A stretch of 64,000 nt of DNA from Alectryocaccobium sp964389285 (GTDB lineage: Bacteria > Bacillota > Clostridia > Lachnospirales > Lachnospiraceae). Positions 17,281 through 24,946 of the stretch are shown here, one piece after another. Under the pieces are notes generated by a model. The model had not been told where the DNA came from, did not search any database, and worked only from the letters and a program-made list of their open reading frames with translations. The stretch is from NCBI GenBank assembly GCA_964389285.1, contig CAYMCZ010000002.1, positions 124,001-188,000 on the forward strand, read 5' to 3'. A program made the translations under genes and the position numbers. Position 1 is the first letter of the stretch. Every line of letters begins with the position of its first letter.

Positions 17281-19203
17281 TTACAGATCCAGTTTCGCAT
17301 CCCTTGCGTGCGCGTAAATAAAGTCTTTTCTGGGCGGCACCTGCGACCCCATAAGTATCTCTGTTACTTCCGATGCCAGTCTGGCATCCTCGATCTCAAC
17401 CAGCCTCAGCCGCCTGTTAGCAGGATCAAGGGTCGTTTCCCAAAGCTGATCCGCATCCATTTCGCCGAGGCCTTTATATCTTTGAAGCGTAAACTTCTGA
17501 GACGGATGTTTCTTTCTGTAAAGAGCAAGTGCCTTGTCGTCATAAAGATATTCGCCTTCGCCCTTTGAGGGTATGACTTTATAAAGAGGCGGCATGGCTA
17601 CATATACATGCCCTTCATAAATAAGCTCCGGCATGAATCTGTAAAACAAAGTAAGAAGAAGCGTCGAAATATGCGCTCCGTCAACATCGGCATCCGCCAT
17701 GATGATAATTTTGTCGTAGCGCAGTTTTGTAATATCGAAATCATTGCCGTAGCCCTCGGAAAAACCGCAGCCGAACGCATTGATCATGGATTTTATCTCC
17801 GCGTTTGCCAGAACTTTATCTATGGAAGCTTTTTCCACATTCAGAATCTTACCCCTTATGGGGAGTATAGCCTGAAAAGATCTGTCTCTGGCGGTTTTGG
17901 CGGAGCCGCCGGCCGAATCGCCCTCAACTATAAATATTTCGCAAACTTTAGGATCCTTTTTCTCACAGTTGGCCAGCTTTCCGTTTGAATCAAAAGAATA
18001 CTTCTGTTTGGAAAGCATGTTCGTTTTGGCCTTTTCCTCGGATTTTCGGATCTTTGCCGAGCGCTCGGCACAGGCCAGTATGTTTTTAAGAACTTCCAGG
18101 TTTCTGTCGAAATATCTTACCGCCTCATCCGAAATGATCTTGCCGGACGCTTTTGCCGCGTCCGGATTGTCCAGCCTGGTTTTTGTCTGGCCTTCAAATC
18201 TGGGCTCCGGGTGCTTTATGGAAATAACGGCGGTCATCCCGCTTCTGATATCGGAGCCGGTAAAATTTCCATCCTTTTCTTTCAGGATTCCGATTTCCCT
18301 GGCGTAAGAATTAAGTATCTGGGTGAACTGCGTTTTAAAACCTGTCAGATGTGTGCCGCCCTCGGCATTATAGATATTGTTGCAAAAGCCTAACACCGTC
18401 TCCTGAAACTCATTTACATATTGAAAGGCTGCCTCGACGACTATTCCGTCGGACTCGCCTTTGAAAACGACAATATCATGAACGGGCTCTTTATTTTTGT
18501 TCAGCTCTTTTACAAAGCCCGCGATCCCATCAGGCTCATGATAAGTTATATGAAAATCCGCGTCTCCCCTCAGATCCGAAAAATCTATGGTCAGTTCGGG
18601 GTTTAAGTATGCGGTCTCATGCAGACGGCTCTTTATTTCGTCCGCTGAAAACTCCGTTACCGAAAATATTTCTTCATCCGGCAGAAAGTTTACTTTTGTG
18701 CCGGTTTCTTTTGTCCTGCCGATTTTGGGCAGAAGCGAGTTTTCGAGCTCGGTAGTCGGAATACCTCTCGAATAACTGTCGTGGAAAATATAGCCGTCTC
18801 TGCTGATTTTGACATCCATATGCGCGGAAAGCGCGTTTACGACAGAGGAGCCGACTCCGTGAAGTCCTCCGCTGGTCTTGTAAGCGTCATTATCAAATTT
18901 TCCGCCCGCATGAAGCGTCGTAAAGACGAGCCTTTCGGCCGGAACGCCTTTTTCATGCAGTTCAACGGGAATTCCCCTCCCGTTGTCCTCGACCGTACAG
19001 GAACCGTCGGCCTCCAAAGTCACGCTTATATGATCGCAAAAACCAGCCAGATGCTCGTCAACCGCATTGTCAACTATTTCATATATCAAATGGTTAAGAC
19101 CTTTTCTTCCCGTGCTTCCTATGTACATTCCCGGCCGCACGCGCACCGCCTCAAGTCCCTCCAGCACAGAAATACTGGAGGCGCCGTAATCTGATCCTGC
19201 CAT
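17281..19203 (-). CDS. parE: DNA topoisomerase IV subunit B (ParE; GyrB-like)
   Basis: A 640-residue ATPase subunit of type IIA topoisomerase. GHKL ATPase motifs: EIVDNAVDEHLAG (Bergerat N1), DNGRGIP, and TSGGLHGVGSSVVNALS. TOPRIM motifs: FIVEGDSAGGSAKT and MADADVDGAHI. C-terminal LQRYKGLGEMD is standard. It lies 20 bases before parC. The promoter candidate is at 19260-19288. The ATG follows AAAAGGAGAAACAG. Confidence 0.88.
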   Translation of the reverse strand: MAGSDYGASSISVLEGLEAVRVRPGMYIGSTGRKGLNHLIYEIVDNAVDEHLAGFCDHISVTLEADGSCTVEDNGRGIPVELHEKGVPAERLVFTTLHAGGKFDNDAYKTSGGLHGVGSSVVNALSAHMDVKISRDGYIFHDSYSRGIPTTELENSLLPKIGRTKETGTKVNFLPDEEIFSVTEFSADEIKSRLHETAYLNPELTIDFSDLRGDADFHITYHEPDGIAGFVKELNKNKEPVHDIVVFKGESDGIVVEAAFQYVNEFQETVLGFCNNIYNAEGGTHLTGFKTQFTQILNSYAREIGILKEKDGNFTGSDIRSGMTAVISIKHPEPRFEGQTKTRLDNPDAAKASGKIISDEAVRYFDRNLEVLKNILACAERSAKIRKSEEKAKTNMLSKQKYSFDSNGKLANCEKKDPKVCEIFIVEGDSAGGSAKTARDRSFQAILPIRGKILNVEKASIDKVLANAEIKSMINAFGCGFSEGYGNDFDITKLRYDKIIIMADADVDGAHISTLLLTLFYRFMPELIYEGHVYVAMPPLYKVIPSKGEGEYLYDDKALALYRKKHPSQKFTLQRYKGLGEMDADQLWETTLDPANRRLRLVEIEDARLASEVTEILMGSQVPPRKDFIYAHARDAKLDL

Positions 19204-19259
19204 CTGTTTCTCCTTTTCGATTTATTGCAGATAATGACCTGTTAACAATATACCAATAT

Positions 19260-19288
19260 ATTTTACACGATATAGTTATTAATTGCAA
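19260..19288 (-). promoter_or_regulatory. Candidate promoter of parE-parC
   Basis: On the minus strand TTGCAA (19288-19283), 17 bases, TAAAAT (19265-19260), about 57 bases before the parE start codon. Confidence 0.5.
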
Positions 19289-19327
19289 ACATTACTACAA
19301 TAAATTGTGTTTACGGCGTTATCCGAC

Positions 19328-21373
19328 TCAGGCGTTCATCAACGCCAGCACCTTGTCAAAATCACAGCTTCTGATCACTTCTGTCTTTTCATTATTACCG
19401 GCAACGCTGTCAGAAACAATCAGCTCTGCTTCGGAAGGATCATCAACCGGTTCCGTTGCCATCATCTCAAAGAACGTGTACATATTGATTGTTGAAGTGA
19501 CGTCAAAATACTTTATCAGAAAGTCCATGGATGTGGTTCCTGCCACTATTGCCCTGCTTTGTCTGGCAGTATTCAGCCATACGAATTCATTTTTCTCAAG
19601 GTCAATGCCAAAGAGATAGGCAAAGGTGCTGTCACAGTCGATCAGATACGAGGACTGAACCGTTTTCGGCTCATACACTTCTCCGGAGTCAATAATATCC
19701 CGGAGCATAAATCCGGCTTTGCAAAAGCATTTGGTGAATTTCAGCCCGGAATAGACATTGTCGCAGAAAATCAAATATTTTATCTTCGGATACATTTTTT
19801 TGAACTCTCCGACATCAATATCAAAGTACTCGGAACCACCGTTATAACCGCAGGTCTCATCTCCTGAGTAAGTGATGGCAGAAGACTGGTTTCTGTACAT
19901 GGTACGCCACGAAAATTCAGTCTGATTCCCATTATCATCAATACCGAATACGGAAAGGTCGATATCATTGACTTTCTCCCAATAGGTAAACGCTCTGATC
20001 TTCTTTCCTTTTTCTATGGCGAACCTGGAACCTCTTGGAAGAACCCCGACGCCTCCCTGCGATGTATTTTCCTGAATCGGCAGGGCTATGGATTTCATTG
20101 CCGGGTCTATATAGATTTTTCCCAAACGTCCTTTAAGTACCTCGCGGAGATTATTATCAATCCTGTCGAAAATTGCAATTGCGGATTCTTCCGAGATTAT
20201 TGACTTGCGCCTTATTGTTTCCTCGTCAGTTTCGTAATGCACTTTCATTTTATTATGCGCAGTGAAAATAAAGACACGATTTAACCGCGACGGATAATAA
20301 TTTGCGTATTGCAGCAAGAGCTGTATCAATACAATGACATTTTTGCCGCTTATGTTTTCAAGCACAAAATCAATCTCTTCCTGAGAAGAGCATCGGCTGA
20401 TCAGATAATTCAGATTGCGCAGGACTGTTGCCGGGCTTTTTCCGTCTCTTAGGATCGTAACAGCCTTTTTGACATCCTGCTCTGCCAGCGCTTTTTCAAA
20501 TTTGGCATATACGGAAATATTCTCCTTGCCACGCATACAGTCCACAAAGCCGGATGACAGTTCATCATGCGGCTTATAGTGAATATGATGAAGCAGGCCG
20601 TTCCAGATTGCCTTCTTTTCGCAGCAGGTTTCAATATCGCATTTGCGCTCATCAAACAGTCTGTCAATGACTTGCGTGATAAACTTTCTGTCCTGATTTT
20701 TAAGATTGAGTTTCTTTATGTTCTCGTTTTCGTAGATCCGATAATTCATCTCATCGACAAGCCTGATAACATCCGACATCATAATAAAGCGGACAAGCTC
20801 CATCTTGCGGCTGTCCAGTAAAAGGCGGATTGCAGTGTTTTTTGAAGCGCAATCCTCTATATCGCAATCGTAATCAGTCAGGAATTCCAGAACAAGCGAG
20901 TATTGCTCGTCGCTTAAAGGACGTGAACCAAGCAGAAGATTGCCGACGATTTCCGATATGCGCGTTACCGCTTCCTCTTCGGAAATGATTGAGAAATCCC
21001 TCATCGTCGTCTTCTCATCAAAAGCGGTTCTTTCTATACAGGACTCAAAAAGGGAATGTCCTGTTTCTTCAAACAGGTTTAACCCGTATGTTTTTATATA
21101 GTGTACCAGCTGATCGAAAAGCAATTCATCGGCAGAAAGCTCTCTCACCGTATCCGGAAACCCTCTGTAAAACGGCTCGGGAACATTGATTCCGAGTTGT
21201 TCGGAAACAAACGGGATCATTTTTTTCTGAGCCATCTTCTCGCCGGAAACGATCCTTATATTAAACAGAGCGGTCAATGAAAAAATCACCTCGAATGAGG
21301 TATCCGCATCCGTTTTGGCATCGGAGACAAGACAGTTCTTCCGGAAAAGCTGTTTTTTATAAATCTGTTTCAT
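19328..21373 (-). CDS. Large protein with TerD-like C-terminal region
   Basis: A 681-residue protein, no signal peptide or membrane segment seen. The N-terminal two thirds are predominantly helical and unrecognised. Residues about 415-612 contain KVNDIDLSVFGIDDNG, FSWRTM and GYNGGSEYFDID, a pattern that I associate with TerD-family (calcium-binding stress) domains; this is a motif impression, not a search result. The open frame continues upstream to 21607, but those codons translate the permuted tRNA. I place the start at 21373, where GAAGGAG lies five bases before the ATG. It is the last island gene, directly after the tRNA on the same strand. Confidence 0.65.
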   Translation of the reverse strand: MKQIYKKQLFRKNCLVSDAKTDADTSFEVIFSLTALFNIRIVSGEKMAQKKMIPFVSEQLGINVPEPFYRGFPDTVRELSADELLFDQLVHYIKTYGLNLFEETGHSLFESCIERTAFDEKTTMRDFSIISEEEAVTRISEIVGNLLLGSRPLSDEQYSLVLEFLTDYDCDIEDCASKNTAIRLLLDSRKMELVRFIMMSDVIRLVDEMNYRIYENENIKKLNLKNQDRKFITQVIDRLFDERKCDIETCCEKKAIWNGLLHHIHYKPHDELSSGFVDCMRGKENISVYAKFEKALAEQDVKKAVTILRDGKSPATVLRNLNYLISRCSSQEEIDFVLENISGKNVIVLIQLLLQYANYYPSRLNRVFIFTAHNKMKVHYETDEETIRRKSIISEESAIAIFDRIDNNLREVLKGRLGKIYIDPAMKSIALPIQENTSQGGVGVLPRGSRFAIEKGKKIRAFTYWEKVNDIDLSVFGIDDNGNQTEFSWRTMYRNQSSAITYSGDETCGYNGGSEYFDIDVGEFKKMYPKIKYLIFCDNVYSGLKFTKCFCKAGFMLRDIIDSGEVYEPKTVQSSYLIDCDSTFAYLFGIDLEKNEFVWLNTARQSRAIVAGTTSMDFLIKYFDVTSTINMYTFFEMMATEPVDDPSEAELIVSDSVAGNNEKTEVIRSCDFDKVLALMNA

Positions 21374-21474
21374 TTTTACTCCTTCTATACTGTTAGTTCT
21401 CATGAATCTTGGCACTTTTTTTAACATTTGAGAGATGTCTTTTTTGAAGTAAGCGCCAATAGCTATGAGTAATT

Positions 21475-21609
21475 GCAATGGCGAATCGTCAGATTCATGC
21501 ATGGGGGATGTTCTTACCTCTAAACCACGGGGTGATGATTCACCCCGGTGGGATTCGAACCCACGCCTTCCCCAGGAATCGCGGAAGTAAATCTGACTAG
21601 CTGCCATGC
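21475..21609 (-). ncRNA. Precursor of the permuted tRNA: pairing leader and trailer
   Basis: Sequences flanking the tRNA core are complementary. Leader GUCAGAUU (21597-21590) pairs perfectly with trailer AAUCUGAC (21495-21488). Beyond a 5x5 internal loop, leader GCAUGGC (21609-21603) pairs with trailer GCCAUUGC (21482-21475) with one bulged U. Between this helix and the anticodon stem is an asymmetric internal loop (8 nt on the 5'-half side, 16 nt on the 3'-half side). The precursor therefore folds as a complete tRNA whose anticodon loop is opened into an extension helix, much as in algal permuted pre-tRNAs. Ends of the actual transcript are unknown. Confidence 0.72.
21504..21573 (-). tRNA. 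Circularly permuted tRNA (3' half encoded before 5' half)
   Basis: Reading the minus strand: anticodon stem 3' strand GGGGA (21573-21569), 4-nt variable loop AGGC, T stem GUGGG, T loop UUCGAAU, CCCAC, acceptor 3' strand CGGGGUG (21547-21541), A73, linker AUCAU, then acceptor 5' strand CACCCCG (21534-21528), UG, D arm GUUU-AGAGGUAA-GAAC, A26, anticodon stem 5' strand UCCCC (ends 21504). All seven acceptor and five anticodon pairs form. G15-C48, U8-A14, G18/G19 with U55/C56 and U54-A58 are all possible. CCA is not encoded. The mature anticodon is not obvious: no simple junction places U at position 33. The D arm recalls glycine tRNAs. Lies between two island genes on the same strand. Confidence 0.85.
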
Positions 21610-21728
21610 GTTATCAAAAAATATTGAAACCTTTTTTCCGTTATACGTGTTATGTTCATAGTCTATCAGATTATTCCTGCATTGTCTTTCTTTTCTAACG
21701 ATATTGTTGAATTCACACGGTACCATTT

Positions 21729-21750
21729 CCGCTTATATTTCTATAAGCGG
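21729..21750. terminator. GAAA-tetraloop hairpin upstream of the permuted tRNA
   Basis: A perfect 9-bp stem (CCGCTTATA at 21729-21737, TATAAGCGG at 21742-21750), with a GAAA loop on the minus strand, right after the stop codon of the gene at 21762-22328. No T-run follows on the minus strand, so it may be a processing or stability hairpin that separates the upstream mRNA from the tRNA. The other bases of 21610-21761 show no gene. Confidence 0.5.
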
Positions 21751-21761
21751 ACCTTTCTTCG

Positions 21762-22328
21762 CTACGATTTCGGTTTTTCGAAATAAGCAAAGTACATGCG
21801 GTAGGTCACGCATTCATCCTCGATAAGCTCATCCATGGTCTTAAACCCGAAAGACATATTGAAAGCCACCACCGGAATTGAGCCCCCGGTTTCCGTCTCG
21901 TTTGTCCGGAGGTTCAGTTTGCGTTCCACGGAAAAGATGTAAACAAGCCCTTCATATTCATTGCATCGATCGATCCATTCCTGTGCGCTCTCGTTGCCCT
22001 CATCCAGTTCACGTACCCTAATGAACAGGTTTTCTTTCTGCCTGTCCGGCCTCTTTGGCAACTGCGACCACCATGTCTGAGCACGGTTAAATTCATTGCT
22101 TTCCGCTTTCAAGACCGACTGGGCATGCATGTTTATTTGGACAAACTCATCTTCCGTCAACTCTTTACGGCTTTTCTGTACCAGAAACAGCCCTCTTGCA
22201 TTCGGCTGAAACAACGGCTCGTCGTCCTTAAGGGCTCCGTATTTTTCATAGGACGCCTGCGGCTTCTCCGCGAAAACCTTGTCCTCACCGGCGTCAATAT
22301 CTATGCCGGCAGTGTTGAACTTTTCCAT
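21762..22328 (-). CDS. Island protein of unknown function (188 aa)
   Basis: A 188-residue soluble protein starting MEKFNTAGIDIDAGEDKV. I do not recognise a family. It is rich in charged residues, with RAQTWWSQLPKRPDRQKEN in the middle and a C-terminal stretch GGSIPVVAFNMSFGFKTMDELIEDE. A longer TTG start at 22379 would lie in the hairpin at 22370-22397, so I prefer the ATG at 22328 (AAAGGAG twelve bases upstream, a somewhat long spacing). It lies downstream of the FtsZ-like gene and upstream of the permuted tRNA. Confidence 0.7.
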   Translation of the reverse strand: MEKFNTAGIDIDAGEDKVFAEKPQASYEKYGALKDDEPLFQPNARGLFLVQKSRKELTEDEFVQINMHAQSVLKAESNEFNRAQTWWSQLPKRPDRQKENLFIRVRELDEGNESAQEWIDRCNEYEGLVYIFSVERKLNLRTNETETGGSIPVVAFNMSFGFKTMDELIEDECVTYRMYFAYFEKPKS

Positions 22329-22369
22329 AAGCGATGTAGTCTCCTTTCCCTTAACCGCCGCCTTTAGAA

Positions 22370-22397
22370 GAACCCACAAACCAGTTTACGTGGGTTC
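22370..22397. terminator. Intercistronic hairpin after the FtsZ-like gene
   Basis: An 8-bp perfect stem (GAACCCAC at 22370-22377, GTGGGTTC at 22390-22397) with a 12-nt loop. On the minus strand it is followed by TTCT. It may be a weak terminator or attenuator between the FtsZ-like gene and the next gene. GTGGGTTC also occurs in the T arm of the permuted tRNA, but the loop here does not fit a T loop. Confidence 0.45.
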
Positions 22398-22426
22398 AGG
22401 GCTTTTGGCGTTGTAATCACCATATA

Positions 22427-23734
22427 TCACATAATCCCTACAGCTTCCAGAAAATGCTCATTAACAGCATCTGTATCGACAGCTTCTTCTCTTTCTCTTA
22501 TAAGCTGCTTCAGTTTTGTCCGAAAACGGCTTAGCCGTTCTCCATTGTTTGTCTGTTTCCCGAATATGCAGGCAGATATGAGAATATGCGCATACACATT
22601 CTGAAGATCGAAATCACCAGGAAAACGATCCGCCACCTTGTCCATGCGCTCCGCCGCGTTATAGGCAAGGCTGATCGGAGCATCAAAACTACCGCACATG
22701 GCTATGAGATTCTGAATGCACACGCCGGCCTGCCGTTGAATACATACACTTGCCGGAAACCCATCCGCAAGCTCGAATACCTCATCCATAAAATCATCCA
22801 CCATGCCGTCTTCTCTGAGAATGTTTTTCACATAAAAGAGGCCGGTCATACATTGGAGCAGCCGGCAGGCGATGTGCTCGTCGGACGGAAGCATTTCATG
22901 CAGGCTCCGGCATCCGACAACACAGTTGAGACCGCTGAAGATATCCGGCGCTTCCATACAGTGCTCTGCCAGCTTGCAGTAAACATCGGCAATCATCCCG
23001 GCGGTTTTTTGTTTTTCACCGGCATCGCCGATCTGCGTACATAAAACAGTAAACGTTCCCAGCGCCTCCCTGCATTTTTTGACATCAACCGCAGAGTCGG
23101 TATCAAAGATTTCTGAAATATCGGCAATCTCCTGCTGCAACACCTTTATATCTTCTTTTACGCACTCAGGTTTAACAAAAGCATCAACTCCTGCCCCGGA
23201 AAGAATATACATGAAGTCCTGCGGAAGCTTATCTCTGATCGCATCCACCAAAAAGCCGTGATCCGCCTGATGTGCCTCATACAGAGTATAAATGATCTCA
23301 AGGATTTTCTCATTGACGTCACGCATGACGTCTCCGGTATTCGCGCTCATGGGAACTGTCTCAAGAACCTTTCCGAGATCCGTAATGATTACCGCCTCTG
23401 CGTGTTCCTTCAAACGGCCAAGCGCTTCCATGGCGCGTTCCCTGCGCTGTTTTTCAAACGGAAACGGCAGGGTGATGACGGCAAACACGCGGCCGTGCTG
23501 TTTTGCGTGCTTTGTAATCTCCGGTGTGAAGGTGCTTCCGGCGTTTCCGCCAAGTCCGGCAACGATGATCGTACATGCCGGTGCATCCCGCAAAATCACT
23601 TCCGGCGCGGTAAACGGTTCCTCCTCCTGAAAAGAAAAATCACAAGGCTTTTCGGGATTTCTCTTCCGGTATTCTTTAACCAGCCTGCATCCGGTGCTTC
23701 CCGCGCCGATTATCAAAGTTTCTGTCGCTGCCAT
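22427..23734 (-). CDS. FtsZ/tubulin-like GTPase, divergent
   Basis: A 435-residue protein whose first 200 residues follow the FtsZ plan: nucleotide-binding start LIIGAGSTGCRLV (7-19), a tubulin-like glycine loop GLGGNAGSTFTPEI (60-73; GGGTGTG in FtsZ), VFAVITLPFPFEKQRRERAMEAL (83-105; compare the FtsZ TxPFxxEGxxR region) and IITDLGKVLE. The remaining half is unlike cell-division FtsZ, and the FtsZ C-terminal tail is absent. FtsZ-like proteins of this sort occur in accessory conflict and stress operons. It is 18 bases after the zinc-ribbon gene and probably cotranscribed with it from the promoter at 24106-24148. Confidence 0.75.
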   Translation of the reverse strand: MAATETLIIGAGSTGCRLVKEYRKRNPEKPCDFSFQEEEPFTAPEVILRDAPACTIIVAGLGGNAGSTFTPEITKHAKQHGRVFAVITLPFPFEKQRRERAMEALGRLKEHAEAVIITDLGKVLETVPMSANTGDVMRDVNEKILEIIYTLYEAHQADHGFLVDAIRDKLPQDFMYILSGAGVDAFVKPECVKEDIKVLQQEIADISEIFDTDSAVDVKKCREALGTFTVLCTQIGDAGEKQKTAGMIADVYCKLAEHCMEAPDIFSGLNCVVGCRSLHEMLPSDEHIACRLLQCMTGLFYVKNILREDGMVDDFMDEVFELADGFPASVCIQRQAGVCIQNLIAMCGSFDAPISLAYNAAERMDKVADRFPGDFDLQNVYAHILISACIFGKQTNNGERLSRFRTKLKQLIREREEAVDTDAVNEHFLEAVGIM

Positions 23735-23752
23735 GTTCGTTTTCTCCTTTTC

Positions 23753-23956
23753 TCACATATCCTTTTTTCGCGTTGCCAGCGGTACCCATTTAAGACTCTT
23801 TGTCGTGCGATGGCATTTCGTGCAAATCCATCCGCGTCCGTCTCCCATCAGTCCTCCATAAGGAGGAATCAAACCGTCATATTCTTCAACTGCACCGCCG
23901 CAGTCAGGACATACTCCTATATGAAGCTCTGAGCGTTCCTTTTCCTTCTTTTTCAT
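23753..23956 (-). CDS. Small zinc-ribbon protein
   Basis: A 67-residue basic protein with two CxxC pairs (CPDCGG and CTKCH) that should bind one zinc. The pairs are separated by YDGLIPPYGGLMGDGRGWI. The start at 23956 is chosen because GGAGG lies ten bases upstream; the in-frame TTG at 23965 overlaps that site. It is the first gene of the zinc ribbon/FtsZ-like unit. Possible roles include nucleic-acid or protein binding; nothing more can be said. Confidence 0.75.
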   Translation of the reverse strand: MKKKEKERSELHIGVCPDCGGAVEEYDGLIPPYGGLMGDGRGWICTKCHRTTKSLKWVPLATRKKDM

Positions 23957-24105
23957 ACTTTTCAATCCTCCAAAGGCACAAATTAAACCAGTAATACCCT
24001 AACCTGACAATAATAATACGAAAAGCAGTCCCGGTTTACCTGTCATCGCTTTGTTACCTCCCGTTTTCATACTGCATCTGAAAATATATCTGTAACTCTG
24101 CCCTT

Positions 24106-24148
24106 ATTGTACCGTGCTTTTCAATAACATTTCCGGAAAAAGTTGCAG
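24106..24148 (-). promoter_or_regulatory. Island promoter 1 with shared 19-nt element
   Basis: On the minus strand the element CTGCAACTTTTTCCGGAAA (24148-24130) is followed after 18 bases by TACAAT (24111-24106). The element takes the place of a normal -35. A near copy (17 of 19 identical) precedes the HTH gene at 33057-33039, 19 bases before TATGAT. It drives the zinc-ribbon/FtsZ-like genes. The rest of 23957-24190 shows nothing else. Confidence 0.55.
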
Positions 24149-24190
24149 ATCTGCCGCTATCCGCTGTCATATACGAACCGGGAGTGTTTA

Positions 24191-24946
24191 TCATGTGATA
24201 ACCAGCGGGATCAGCACTACATCGCCGGCGTAATCGGTGTTGTATTCGCCGCCCAACTGTTCTGCGAAGACGCCGAGGGTGTAGTTACCTTCTCGCGTAT
24301 TTTTCGGGATAATCAGCGGAACGCCGTCCGCAGGGGAATCGGCGCTGCCGCCTTCCGTCTTTGCGAGATGTCCATAACACAAGATGCTTCCGGTTAATCC
24401 GGGACACAGAAAGACAGAAATATATTCGCTTTTCCCCGTCCTTGCGCCGGTATAGGAAAGCACGATCTTATCTCCTGCTCTCACTTCTCCGATACCGTCT
24501 GTCCGTGACGCCGTAAAACCCGAATGATTGCCGTCGGGACCGCCGTCCTTTAAGGTCAGCTTCCATTCCCGCGGATAAACATCCCGGGGATAACCTTGTC
24601 CGGGATGACCGTGCACCAGCGCGTCTTCGCCGACGGAAGCGCTTTCCTTAAAGCCCGCCGTGGATGTAAGGAGCACTTCGGTCAGGTCAATATTAATGAC
24701 AGGACGTACACCCCGTTCGGTATCCAGTGACAGCCGGAGGATGGTGTCTTCATCCTTCGTGTTCTCCGGATCCTTTTCCAGCACGCGCCACCGAAAGTTC
24801 GCCGAAGCGGGGTTGACGCAATTCTGCCAGGTATCCTCGTCTGCGGACACCTTGTCGTAATATACTTTGTCGCCCCTCAAAATACCGAGACCCGAAACAG
24901 GTTTTATTAAATTCGGATCTATGCCGCCAACGTTCCAATACATCAT
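24191..24946 (-). CDS. Protein with DUF6273-like end and Ig-like tail domain
   Basis: A 251-residue protein. Residues about 70-95 (ERGVRPVINIDLTEVLLTS) resemble the C-terminal end of DUF6273 domains (compare VRPALWI in the gene at 29342). They are followed by a beta-rich domain (WKLTLKDGG...IVLSYTGARTGKSEYISVFL...GNYTLGVFAEQLGGEYNTDYAG) like the tail domain of surface proteins in Lachnospiraceae. Unlike those, it has no signal peptide and lacks most of the DUF6273 domain. Its ATG overlaps the kinase stop codon (ATGA), implying coupled translation; it could be the kinase's target or ligand. Confidence 0.6.
   Translation of the reverse strand: MMYWNVGGIDPNLIKPVSGLGILRGDKVYYDKVSADEDTWQNCVNPASANFRWRVLEKDPENTKDEDTILRLSLDTERGVRPVINIDLTEVLLTSTAGFKESASVGEDALVHGHPGQGYPRDVYPREWKLTLKDGGPDGNHSGFTASRTDGIGEVRAGDKIVLSYTGARTGKSEYISVFLCPGLTGSILCYGHLAKTEGGSADSPADGVPLIIPKNTREGNYTLGVFAEQLGGEYNTDYAGDVVLIPLVIT

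Noticed and set aside
15023..19203. gyrA/gyrB assignment
   Set aside because: Close call: the pair could be gyrase, but the short C-terminal domain, absence of a clear GyrA box, gene order parE-parC and lack of dnaA neighbours favour topoisomerase IV.
21374..21607. N-terminal extension of the TerD-like protein (frame open from 21607)
   Set aside because: These codons translate the permuted tRNA (its T arm appears as GFESHRGE). The strong ribosome site at 21373 gives the real start.
21475..21609. Two-piece tmRNA
   Set aside because: Permuted tmRNA also has swapped pieces, but tmRNA lacks a canonical D stem and needs a tag-coding region. Here a full D arm with G18-G19 and a full anticodon stem are present.
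22370..22397. Second tRNA fragment (GTGGGTTC as in a T arm)
   Set aside because: The loop is 12 nt and not UUCRANY; no acceptor or D arm lies nearby. It is a simple hairpin.
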